Source: CAVYTF01 sp963771435
GTDB lineage: Bacteria; Bacteroidota; Bacteroidia; Chitinophagales; Chitinophagaceae
Length of the DNA stretch: 64,000 bases
Direction: 5' to 3'
Assembly (NCBI GenBank): GCA_963771435.1
Contig: CAVYTF010000009.1
Coordinates: 62,001 to 126,000, forward strand
Shown here one piece after another: positions 9,464 through 17,445 of this stretch (position 1 is the stretch's first letter; the number at the start of each line of letters is the position of its first letter). Made by a program: the position numbers and the translations under genes. Under the pieces are notes generated by a model that was not told the origin of the DNA, searched no databases, and saw only the letters and a list, made by a program, of their open reading frames with translations.

Positions 9464-9641
9464 TGCAATAAATATTGTTCACCCCCAGTAAAATGCCCCC
9501 CTTCGAAACCTTTTTAGAGCTTATTTTAGTACGAATCCCCCAATCTGCCCCAAAATTTTGTTCACAAACCACAAAATTAATTTTGCCTTTTGGCTCATTT
9601 CACTAATTTAGTTGTAGAATTTAATGGGTTAGTAAGCAATT

Positions 9642-9666
9642 AGCCGGTAGTCTTGCCGGCTTTTTC
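9642..9666 (+). terminator. Orphan rho-independent terminator
   Basis: The stem AGCCGG/CCGGCT (9642-9647 with 9656-9661) has an 8-base loop and is followed by TTTTT. It is nearly 490 bp past the feoB stop, so it ends either a long feoB 3' region that includes the 21-bp array or an unrecognised short transcript. Confidence 0.7.
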
Positions 9667-9734
9667 ATTGGCGCAAATTTTTTTTCTTTTGATCAATGAA
9701 AGACAGGTTCCAATTTTTCTCCAATGCATATTTA

Positions 9735-9742
9735 TACCTTTG
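9735..9742 (+). promoter_or_regulatory. Promoter -7 element of ileS
   Basis: TACCTTTG matches the Bacteroidota TAnnTTTG -7 consensus, 42 bp before the ileS start codon. No convincing -33 TTTG is visible at the ideal distance. Confidence 0.6.
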
Positions 9743-9783
9743 CCACCTTTATTTTTTATTAGTAATAACCAGTTTTATAAGGA

Positions 9784-12700
9784 ATGAGTGCGAAATATAA
9801 AGAGTTCTCGGGGTTGAATTTGCCAGCTCTGGAAAAAGAAGTGTTGCAGCAATGGGAAGAAAATAATGCCTTTGAAAACAGCGTGTCTGAACGCGAAGGT
9901 GCCACGCCTTTTGTGTTTTACGAAGGGCCGCCCAGTGCCAACGGGATGCCCGGAATTCATCACGTTATTTCAAGAACGCTGAAAGACCTTGTATGTCGCT
10001 ACAAAACAATGCAGGGCTTCCAGGTAAAAAGAAAAGGAGGCTGGGATACGCATGGATTGCCAGTGGAGCTTGGTGTTGAGAAAGAATTAGGGATCACAAA
10101 AGAAGATATTGGTAAGAAAATTTCTGTTGAAGAATACAATCAAAAATGCCGTGAGGCAGTGCTACGCTATAAACACAAATGGGATGAACTCACAAAGAAA
10201 ATGGGCTATTGGGTTGATCTGAATGAACCATATATCACTTTTGAAAACAATTACATCGAAACCCTTTGGTGGATACTAAAACAATTGTACGATAAAAACT
10301 TACTCTACGAAAGCGTAAGCATTCAGCCTTATTCGCCAGCCGCCGGGACGGGTCTCAGCTCCCACGAATTAAATCAACCGGGCTGCTACAAAGAAGTAAA
10401 GGATACCAGTTGTGTGGCAATGTTCAAAGCTGTGGAAAATGAACAAAATGAATTTCTATTCAAAGCCATTACCTCACAGGATTTGAATGAAATATTTTTC
10501 CTTGCATGGACAACAACCCCTTGGACGCTTCCTTCAAACCTGGGATTGACTGTTGGTAGTAACATTGAGTATGTTTTAGTAGAAGACTATATAAATGAAT
10601 ATACTAAGCAAAAAAGCAATGTAATATTAGCTCAGAAAAGATTAAAGTCGACTTTAGGATTGAACAAGTATAGAAAATGGCTTTTGGAGCAAGTAATTAA
10701 TGTAAAACCTAATCAGCAGGAAAATTCACTTATTCATGGTTTTTTAGTTGAAAAAGATAATACTACGCCTGTTTTTTTAGTTGATTTAATTGATAATATT
10801 ACATCTACAAACATAATTGACATATTAACAAGTGAAAATTTTAATGAGTGTATAATTTATAGAGATTTTGATTCTAATACCATTGATATTGACAGGATAC
10901 ATGATAATTTTAAAAGAAAGAATATAAACGTAATAATTAAAGATGTTCCTGCTATCCTTAATGCGAAAAAATTAATTTTTAAAGGTGCTGATTTAGAAGG
11001 TATTTCCTACGAACAATTAATGCCATTTGAAGCCAACAAAATAAACAACCTAAATTCATTCAAAATTCTTTTAGGCGATTTTGTTACTACAGAAGATGGA
11101 ACCGGCATTGTGCATACCGCCCCGGCCTTTGGCGCAGACGATTTTAAGGTTGGTAAAAAATATGACATTGGCATTCTAACCATGGTTGACAGGCAGGGGA
11201 AATTTATTGATGGCTTGGGAGAATTCAGCAACCGCTATGTAAAAAATTACAAGGATGAAAAAGATTATGTTGACGTAAATGTTGACATCTGTGTGAAGCT
11301 GAAAAAAGAAAACCGTGCATTTAAAATTGAAAAATACGAACATAGCTATCCTCATTGCTGGCGAACTGATAAGCCCATTTTGTATTATCCGCTGGATGCT
11401 TGGTTTATTAGGACCACAGCTTTGAAAGACAGGATGGTGGAGCTGAATAAAACCATTAACTGGAAGCCCAAATCCACAGGAGAGGGCCGTTTTGGCAACT
11501 GGCTGGAGAATATGGTTGACTGGAATCTTAGCCGCAGCAGGTTTTGGGGAACGCCGTTGCCTGTGTGGCGCACCGAAGACAGAAGCGAAGAAATATGTAT
11601 CGGAAGTGTTGATGAATTAAACAAAGGCATTAAAAAAGCCAATGCAGTGCTGGGAAATGATGTGAATAAAGATTACCTGCATGAAGGCATTTTAGATTTG
11701 CACAAACCTTTTGTAGATGAAATAATTTTAGTCAGCGAATCAGGCAAAGCAATGACTCGTGTTCCTGACCTTGTTGATGTTTGGTTTGATAGCGGTGCCA
11801 TGCCTTATGCGCAATGGCATTATCCTTTTGAAAACAAAGATCTGATTGATAAAAATGCCTTTCCCGCAGATTTTATTGCCGAAGGCGTTGACCAAACGCG
11901 AGGATGGTTTTATACTTTGCACGCTTTGGGGGTTTTGCTTTTTGACAGTGTTGCTTATAAGACCTGTGTAAGTAATGGGTTGGTGCTTGATAAGAATGGC
12001 AATAAAATGAGTAAGCGCCTTGGGAATATAGTTGACCCCTTCAAAACAATTGAAACCTTTGGGGCGGACGCTACGCGCTGGTATCTCATTACCAATGCAT
12101 CACCATGGGATAATCTGAAATTCGATCTTGCAGGCATCCAGGAAGTGCAGCGCAAATTTTTTGGCACTTTGTATAATACCTATCAATTCTTTGCGCTTTA
12201 TGCAAATGTGGATGGGTTTGCTTTTAAGGAGGCTTATATTCCGTTATCAGAACGCCCGGAAATTGACCGCTGGATTTTATCCTCGCTCAATACTTTAATA
12301 AAGGAAGCCACTACGGCAATGGATGACTATGAACCAACGCAGGCAGGCAGGTTTATTGAGGAATTTTTGGATGAACATTTAAGTAATTGGTATGTACGCC
12401 TCTGCCGCCGCCGTTTCTGGAAGGGCGAATATGAGCATGACAAAATTTGCGCTTACCAAACGCTGTATGAATGCCTGGAAACATTGACGAGGCTAATTGC
12501 TCCTATTTCTCCATTCTTCAGCGATGCAGTGTTTAAAAACTTAGAAGCGATAACAAATAAAATGAATGCCGCGTCTGTTCATCATACAGAGTTTCCAAAG
12601 GCAAAGGAAGATGTAATTGATATTTTATTGGAAGAGAGAATGCAGTTAGCCCAAGATATATCTTCTTTGGCTCTTTCAATAAGAAAAAAAGAGAAAATTA

Positions 12701-13428
12701 AAGTTAGGCAACCACTTCAGAAAATACAGGTTCCTCTTCAATCATCAGATCTTAGATTAATACAAAGTGAATCAATAAAAGAAATTATTAAACAAGAAAT
12801 CAATTTAAAAGAAATAGAAGTCGTAGATATAAATGAATTTCATTTTACAAAAAGTATAAAACCCAATTACAAAGCATTGGGAGGGAAATTAGGGAAGGCA
12901 ATGAAAAATGTTGCAAAAGCAATCGAGTCGTGGACTCAGAATGAAATTAGATTTCTTGAACAAACTAAGCAATATAATTTTCATATTAGTTTGGAATCAA
13001 ATGAAGTTTTGTCAAATACCAATAATAATGAAGGCAGAGATGTAGAAACTTTTTTAGACGAATATGAAATTACAATTCAAGATATCCCCGGTTGGAGCGT
13101 CGCTTCCAAAGGCAATCTCACCGTCGCTCTCGACATCACCATTACGGAAGCTCTTCAAAAAGAGGGCGAGGCACGGGAATTTATCAACCGTATCCAAAAT
13201 ATCAGGAAAGAAAGCGGCCTTGCACTTACTGACCGTATACAGGTTGATGTTTCTGCACCGGAAAATATCAGGAATTCCTTAATTGAATTTAAAAACTATA
13301 TTTGCGCGGAAATTTTGGCAGATGATTTTTATTTTGTGCCCCAGATAGATAGCGGCACTGAAATTGAAGTGAACGATAACTTGCTGAAAGTACAAGTAAT
13401 TAAAAAGGATAAAAACGATGGCTATTAA
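9784..13428 (+). CDS. ileS: Isoleucyl-tRNA synthetase
   Basis: 1214 residues, a class I aminoacyl-tRNA synthetase. The HIGH-like motif is GMPGIHHVISRTLKD near residue 58 and the KMSKS loop is NKMSKRLGN near residue 741. The editing (CP1) domain has WTTTPWTLPSNLGL and DGTGIVHTAPAFGADD. It charges tRNA-Ile. The protein is longer than usual for the phylum: an AT-rich segment (about residues 285-400) sits inside the editing domain between NVILAQKRL and GADLEGISYEQLMPF. A second AT-rich stretch covers about residues 940-1095. The gene overlaps the next one by 11 bp. Confidence 0.97.
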   Translation: MSAKYKEFSGLNLPALEKEVLQQWEENNAFENSVSEREGATPFVFYEGPPSANGMPGIHHVISRTLKDLVCRYKTMQGFQVKRKGGWDTHGLPVELGVEKELGITKEDIGKKISVEEYNQKCREAVLRYKHKWDELTKKMGYWVDLNEPYITFENNYIETLWWILKQLYDKNLLYESVSIQPYSPAAGTGLSSHELNQPGCYKEVKDTSCVAMFKAVENEQNEFLFKAITSQDLNEIFFLAWTTTPWTLPSNLGLTVGSNIEYVLVEDYINEYTKQKSNVILAQKRLKSTLGLNKYRKWLLEQVINVKPNQQENSLIHGFLVEKDNTTPVFLVDLIDNITSTNIIDILTSENFNECIIYRDFDSNTIDIDRIHDNFKRKNINVIIKDVPAILNAKKLIFKGADLEGISYEQLMPFEANKINNLNSFKILLGDFVTTEDGTGIVHTAPAFGADDFKVGKKYDIGILTMVDRQGKFIDGLGEFSNRYVKNYKDEKDYVDVNVDICVKLKKENRAFKIEKYEHSYPHCWRTDKPILYYPLDAWFIRTTALKDRMVELNKTINWKPKSTGEGRFGNWLENMVDWNLSRSRFWGTPLPVWRTEDRSEEICIGSVDELNKGIKKANAVLGNDVNKDYLHEGILDLHKPFVDEIILVSESGKAMTRVPDLVDVWFDSGAMPYAQWHYPFENKDLIDKNAFPADFIAEGVDQTRGWFYTLHALGVLLFDSVAYKTCVSNGLVLDKNGNKMSKRLGNIVDPFKTIETFGADATRWYLITNASPWDNLKFDLAGIQEVQRKFFGTLYNTYQFFALYANVDGFAFKEAYIPLSERPEIDRWILSSLNTLIKEATTAMDDYEPTQAGRFIEEFLDEHLSNWYVRLCRRRFWKGEYEHDKICAYQTLYECLETLTRLIAPISPFFSDAVFKNLEAITNKMNAASVHHTEFPKAKEDVIDILLEERMQLAQDISSLALSIRKKEKIKVRQPLQKIQVPLQSSDLRLIQSESIKEIIKQEINLKEIEVVDINEFHFTKSIKPNYKALGGKLGKAMKNVAKAIESWTQNEIRFLEQTKQYNFHISLESNEVLSNTNNNEGRDVETFLDEYEITIQDIPGWSVASKGNLTVALDITITEALQKEGEAREFINRIQNIRKESGLALTDRIQVDVSAPENIRNSLIEFKNYICAEILADDFYFVPQIDSGTEIEVNDNLLKVQVIKKDKNDGY

Positions 13429-14317
13429 AAAACCAGTGCCGAAAAAAGCGGTAAAGAAAGTTCTAAAGAATGTTGTAAAAAAAGTTGTTAAGAAAGCTAT
13501 TTCTACAAAAAAGTCGGCAGCAAAACCTAAAAAATTGATGACAAAGAAAACCACACCACTAAAGAAATCCGTAATTAAACCAGCGGCAAAGAAAATTGTC
13601 ACTGCAAAGAAACCAGTGCCCAAACCGATAATTAAAAAAGTTGTTCCTGTTAAAAAAGCTGCTGCCAAACCGGCACCCAAACCCATAAAGGCAGAAAAAC
13701 ATACAGCAAAGCCTGTGGCTCCGGTTAAAACGCAGTCACATGTTAATCATCATCCGGCAGCAAAGGAAAAGCTATCTATAGCAAAACCTGACAATACTCC
13801 TATTGCGAAACCACCAGTAAAAAAGCTGGAACCTGCAAAAGAGGTAAAAGTGCCTAAGACCACTGTAAAAACCAGTGTGCCTTATACGCCTGAATACAAG
13901 CCCCTTGATCAAAGGAAAGAAGTACAAAGTAACGGGGATTTGCATTCCAGGTATAATGATGCAGATTTGAACGAGTTCAGGGTGCTTATCAATAAAAAAT
14001 TAGATGCGGCTAAAAAAGAGCTTGGTTATTTACAGGGTTTAATTACACGTAAAGATGAAATGGGAGGAGATGAGGCAGAAAGCCGCTATATGACGATGGA
14101 AGACGGCAGCATGAGCATGGAGCGCGAGCAACTGAGCCAAATGGCAAGTCGCCAGATCACTTATATTGACCATCTTGAGAAAGCGTTGATACGCATTGAA
14201 AATAAAACTTATGGTGTCTGCCGCGTAACTGGCAAGCTGATTGACAAAGCCCGCCTCCGCGCAGTACCCCATGCCACATTAAGCCTCGAAGCTAAGCTGG
14301 GAATAGTAAAAGCTTGA
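13418..14317 (+). CDS. Lys/Ala/Pro-rich tail fused to a DksA/TraR-type C-terminal domain
   Basis: 299 residues. Residues 1 to about 150 are histone-H1-like, with repeated KK, AKP and PVKK motifs and very high positive charge. Residues about 170-299 form the DksA-like coiled coil and C-terminal domain (LINKKLDAAKKELGYLQG, YGVCRVTGKLIDKARLRAVPHATLSLEAK). DksA binds the secondary channel of RNA polymerase in the stringent response. Here the zinc-finger cysteines are reduced to one, as in many Bacteroidota homologues. The basic tail may bind DNA or RNA (inference). The start overlaps the ileS end by 11 bp, indicating translational coupling. Confidence 0.85.
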   Translation: MAIKKPVPKKAVKKVLKNVVKKVVKKAISTKKSAAKPKKLMTKKTTPLKKSVIKPAAKKIVTAKKPVPKPIIKKVVPVKKAAAKPAPKPIKAEKHTAKPVAPVKTQSHVNHHPAAKEKLSIAKPDNTPIAKPPVKKLEPAKEVKVPKTTVKTSVPYTPEYKPLDQRKEVQSNGDLHSRYNDADLNEFRVLINKKLDAAKKELGYLQGLITRKDEMGGDEAESRYMTMEDGSMSMEREQLSQMASRQITYIDHLEKALIRIENKTYGVCRVTGKLIDKARLRAVPHATLSLEAKLGIVKA

Positions 14318-14341
14318 TAAATTATATATAAATTAATTTTA

Positions 14342-14366
14342 AAGCTACCGAAAGGTGGCTTTTTTA
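14342..14366 (+). terminator. Terminator of the ileS-dksA operon
   Basis: The stem AAGCTACC/GGTGGCTT (one T-G pair) closes a GAAA tetraloop and runs into a T tract. It lies 25 bp after the dksA-like stop codon. Confidence 0.85.
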
Positions 14367-14506
14367 TTGTGAATCATATATTCATTCAATATTTTTTGCC
14401 TGATTTAATGTTTTTCACAACTGTGGATTAGCGATCCGTGACCGAAAATAGAGAGAAGTTTCTATTACAAATTATAAGAAATGGCCCGCAGAAAGTGAGG
14501 AGCTGT

Positions 14507-16309
14507 CTATTTTACTTCTTGCAATTCCACAAGGCGGTGATAAATTCCCTTCGCAACCATTAATTCTTCATGGGTGCCACGCTCAGCAATTTCTCCCTTT
14601 TGTAAAACAATGATCTCATCTGCATGACGGATTGTTGAGAGGCGATGGGCAATAACGAGGCTAGTACGGTTTTGCATCATCTTATTAATAGCATCTTGCA
14701 CCAGCCTTTCGCTTTCTGTATCAAGCGAAGAGGTTGCCTCGTCCAGGATCAAAATGGGCGGGTTTTTTAAAACAGCGCGTGCTATAGTAATGCGTTGCCT
14801 TTCCCCTCCGCTCAATTTGCTGCCACGGTCGCCGATATTCGTTTCAAAACCATGTTCCTTTTGTATGATGAATTGATAGGCGTTTGCCACCTTAGCAGCA
14901 TTTTCTATTTCTTCTTTAGTCGCTTCCGGTTTACCCAGGGATATGTTGTTGGAAATGGTATCATTGAATAAAATCGGCTCTTGTGTAACGATGCTTATCT
15001 GGCTTCTTAAACTTCGCAGGGTATAATCTTTAATGTTTTTATTGTCAATTAATAGTTCACCGTCAAATACATCATGAAAGCGTGGTACGAGGTCTGCAAG
15101 AGTACTTTTACCTGCCCCGCTACTGCCAACTAAGGCCACCGTTTTGCCTTTAGCAATGACCAGGTCAATATCCTTCAAAATATGGTGATCACCATGAAAG
15201 AAATTTACATTCTTAAAAGCTATAGCTGTAGAAAAATCGTGCAGTTCTTGCGTACCGTTATCTTCAACAGAGATGCGTTCATTCAATAGATCCTCAACAC
15301 GCTCCACCGCGGCTGCACCACGCTGCACATTAAAAAAGGACGTTGACAAGTTCTTTGCAGGATTGATGATGATGGCAAATACAGCAATATAAGCGAGCAG
15401 GTCATTGCCGGGAAAACTGTGGAATTGTATAGCCAGGATGCCGCCAATATATAAAATGACAGCAAGCACCACTACCCCCAGAACCTCCGTTAAAGGAGAA
15501 GCAAGGTCTCTCCTTGCATTCATCTTATTCCGCACCCGGAAAAGGCTGTCATTGATGCTGTCGAATCTTTTGCGCAATAAGTTTTCAGCCAAAAATGCCT
15601 TTATCACGCGAATGCCGCCGAGAGTTTCTTCCATTATAGACAGCGCTTCGCCGAGTTTCTCAGACGCATCCTGTGATTGTTTTTTCAGAGTGCGGCTTAT
15701 GCGGCCGATCATGAATGCAGTTAAAGGAAGCAGCACCAAAAGGAAAAGGGAAAGCATGGGGCTTAAATAAACCATGAAAATGATATAGCCAAGAATGGTA
15801 AGCGGGTCTTTTATCAAGCCTTCCATTGTGCTGACGATTGAGTTTTCGATCTCAGCCACATCATTTGTCATCCTTGACATGATATCCCCTTTACGTTTCT
15901 CAGTAAAATAGCCAACAGGAAGCACCAGTATTTTTTCATACAGGTCATTTCTGAACCTTGTGGCGATGGCGCTACGAATGGGGGCGGAGATCAAATTGGA
16001 TAAATAAATAAAGAGGTTCTTTAGCGCCGTTGCAATAATTATAAAAACGCAAATAGCAGCCAAAGCCCATATTTTGCCATGTTCTACAACGATGTTGTTG
16101 AGAAAGCTGGAAATGAAGCCGCCTGCTGCATTTGATTTTATCACAGCCTGTGAAGGGCCACTTCCGGCAACAAGCAGTGACACAAAGGGAGAGAGCATTG
16201 CAAGAGAGAAAATACCGAAAAAAGTGCCCAGGATGGTATATATTACGTAGTAAACTAACTTGGTCTTAAAATCGCTTATATATCTAAAGATCCGCTCAAA
16301 ACGTTTCAT
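14507..16309 (-). CDS. ABC exporter, fused permease and ATPase (MsbA-like)
   Basis: 600 residues, a half-transporter that would work as a homodimer. The N-terminal six-helix membrane domain (residues about 15-320) contains the coupling segment YFTEKRKGDIMSRMTNDV. The ATPase domain has Walker A GSSGAGKST, signature LSGGERQRI and Walker B ILILDEATSSLD. Its sequence type is that of lipid/lipopolysaccharide flippases and multidrug exporters. MsbA-type lipid export is the best guess; substrate cannot be read from sequence. It is divergently transcribed from rbfA with a 54-bp gap. Confidence 0.9.
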   Translation of the reverse strand: MKRFERIFRYISDFKTKLVYYVIYTILGTFFGIFSLAMLSPFVSLLVAGSGPSQAVIKSNAAGGFISSFLNNIVVEHGKIWALAAICVFIIIATALKNLFIYLSNLISAPIRSAIATRFRNDLYEKILVLPVGYFTEKRKGDIMSRMTNDVAEIENSIVSTMEGLIKDPLTILGYIIFMVYLSPMLSLFLLVLLPLTAFMIGRISRTLKKQSQDASEKLGEALSIMEETLGGIRVIKAFLAENLLRKRFDSINDSLFRVRNKMNARRDLASPLTEVLGVVVLAVILYIGGILAIQFHSFPGNDLLAYIAVFAIIINPAKNLSTSFFNVQRGAAAVERVEDLLNERISVEDNGTQELHDFSTAIAFKNVNFFHGDHHILKDIDLVIAKGKTVALVGSSGAGKSTLADLVPRFHDVFDGELLIDNKNIKDYTLRSLRSQISIVTQEPILFNDTISNNISLGKPEATKEEIENAAKVANAYQFIIQKEHGFETNIGDRGSKLSGGERQRITIARAVLKNPPILILDEATSSLDTESERLVQDAINKMMQNRTSLVIAHRLSTIRHADEIIVLQKGEIAERGTHEELMVAKGIYHRLVELQEVK

Positions 16310-16335
16310 TCTATTTATTAAACCCGCAAAGTAAC

Positions 16336-16343
16336 TAATTTTG
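16336..16343 (+). promoter_or_regulatory. Promoter -7 element of rbfA-hscB
   Basis: TAATTTTG matches the Bacteroidota -7 consensus TAnnTTTG and lies 20 bp before the rbfA ATG, giving a short leader. Confidence 0.6.
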
Positions 16344-16363
16344 CACCCAATAAACGTCAGGAT

Positions 16364-16759
16364 ATGGAAGAAGGAAAAAGGCAGAGACAGGTTTCAAGCG
16401 TGATCCAGCAGGAAATGAATGATATTTTCAGAAGGCTTTCTCTAAATATGATTGATGGTGGCATGGTTTCTATTTCATCTGTGAAAGTTACACCCGATCT
16501 ACTGGAAGCAAGGATATACATGAGCTTTTTTAAAGTGCCGGATATTACAGAGGCGATGAAGAAAATAGAGGCGCGGGCATGGGAAATAAAAAAGGAATTG
16601 GCCGAACGTGTAAGAAATCAGTTTCGCAGGATACCTGTTTTGCAGTTTTATGCTGATGATACACTTGACCATGTCTTTAAAATGGAAGAACTGTTCAAAC
16701 AGATAGCCCCTGCAACATCACCTGAAGCTGAAGAAAGCGACAGGAGCAAGAATAAGTAA
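16364..16759 (+). CDS. rbfA: Ribosome-binding factor A
   Basis: 131 residues. The family pattern is clear: RQRQVSSVIQQEMNDIF at the N-terminus, then the KH-type fold with VSISSVKVTPDLLEARIYMSF and RVRNQFRRIPVLQFYADDTLDH. RbfA binds the 30S subunit and promotes 16S rRNA 5'-end maturation and cold adaptation. The last 15 residues are acidic and variable. It is 9 bp upstream of hscB, so the two form an operon. Confidence 0.93.
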   Translation: MEEGKRQRQVSSVIQQEMNDIFRRLSLNMIDGGMVSISSVKVTPDLLEARIYMSFFKVPDITEAMKKIEARAWEIKKELAERVRNQFRRIPVLQFYADDTLDHVFKMEELFKQIAPATSPEAEESDRSKNK

Positions 16760-16768
16760 GCTAACAAC

Positions 16769-17278
16769 ATGACGTATTTTGAATTGTTTGATATGCCCGT
16801 TACATTGCTGCCGGATGAAAAAATAATAAAGCAGAAGTTCTATGAACTAAGTAGGAAATATCATCCTGATTTCTTTTCCAATTCATCAGAAGAAGAGAAA
16901 AATGAAGTGTTGGAAAAGTCTTCGCTGGTAAACAAAGCGTATAAAACATTCAAAAACAAAGACGAAACAATAAAATACGTTCTTCAGCAAAAGGGGCTGC
17001 TGAAAGAAGAAGAAAAATATGCATTGCCGCCGGACTTTTTAATGGAAATGTTGGAATTGAACGAACAATTGGGTGAAGCAAAAATGAGCGGGGAAGAAAG
17101 CGGCATCGCAACTATTAGATCTCAGCTATCAAGCATCGAAAAAGAAATATATGAACCTGTTAAAGAAATTATTGAGCATTATGCGGAACATATTCCTGCC
17201 GAAAAAGGATTGCTGCAAGTGAAGGAATATTATTTTAAGAAAAAATACCTCAACCGTATTTTGGAAGGTTTAAAATGA
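16769..17278 (+). CDS. hscB: Fe-S cluster co-chaperone HscB (J-domain protein)
   Basis: 169 residues. The N-terminal J domain (about 1-75) has the diagnostic KYHPDFF with the HPD tripeptide and begins TYFELFDMP. The C-terminal three-helix domain (about 85-169) fits the scaffold-binding part of HscB. It delivers the IscU-type scaffold to the Hsp70 HscA in iron-sulfur cluster assembly. Other isc or suf genes are not in the window. The length matches the family (about 170). Confidence 0.88.
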   Translation: MTYFELFDMPVTLLPDEKIIKQKFYELSRKYHPDFFSNSSEEEKNEVLEKSSLVNKAYKTFKNKDETIKYVLQQKGLLKEEEKYALPPDFLMEMLELNEQLGEAKMSGEESGIATIRSQLSSIEKEIYEPVKEIIEHYAEHIPAEKGLLQVKEYYFKKKYLNRILEGLK

Positions 17279-17284
17279 TGACAG

Positions 17285-17292
17285 TATATTTG
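17285..17292 (+). promoter_or_regulatory. Promoter -7 element of tRNA-Leu
   Basis: TATATTTG exactly fits TAnnTTTG and lies 20 bp before the mature tRNA 5' end. Confidence 0.6.
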
Positions 17293-17312
17293 CACCCCTT
17301 TCAATGAAGTAG

Positions 17313-17396
17313 GCCCATGTGGCGGAATTGGTAGACGCAGCAGACTCAAAATCTGCCATTCGCAAGGGTGTGAAGGTTCGATTCCTTTCGTGGGCA
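17313..17396 (+). tRNA. tRNA-Leu(CAA)
   Basis: The acceptor stem GCCCATG pairs with CGTGGGC (one T-G pair), with discriminator A. The anticodon stem GCAGA/TCTGC holds the loop CTCAAAA, giving anticodon CAA at 17347-17349 (reads UUG). A long variable arm and the T loop GGTTCGATTCC are present, as expected for a class II tRNA-Leu. The 3' CCA is not encoded (ACA follows). Confidence 0.95.
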
Positions 17397-17401
17397 CAAA
17401 A

Positions 17402-17425
17402 AAACCGGAGTAATTCCGGTTTTTC
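17402..17425 (+). terminator. Terminator after tRNA-Leu, probably bidirectional
   Basis: AACCGGA and TCCGGTT form a stem around a short TAAT-type loop, with an A run on the left and a T run on the right. It lies just after the tRNA and 21 bp beyond the minus-strand rho stop codon, so it can serve both. Confidence 0.85.
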
Positions 17426-17445
17426 ATTTTATAAACTATTTAATA

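Larger units (their letters stand above)
9464..9783. other. Intergenic region before ileS
   Basis: No gene is seen here. The first part is T/C-rich and unstructured. A terminator-like hairpin lies at 9642-9666 and the ileS promoter at about 9735-9742. A small RNA ending at the hairpin is possible, but nothing identifies one. Confidence 0.6.

Noticed and set aside
9219..9572. Open reading frames of 69-117 codons on both strands across the 21-bp array
   Set aside because: They stay open only because the repeat unit is a multiple of three; the products are pure repeats with no start signals or family features.
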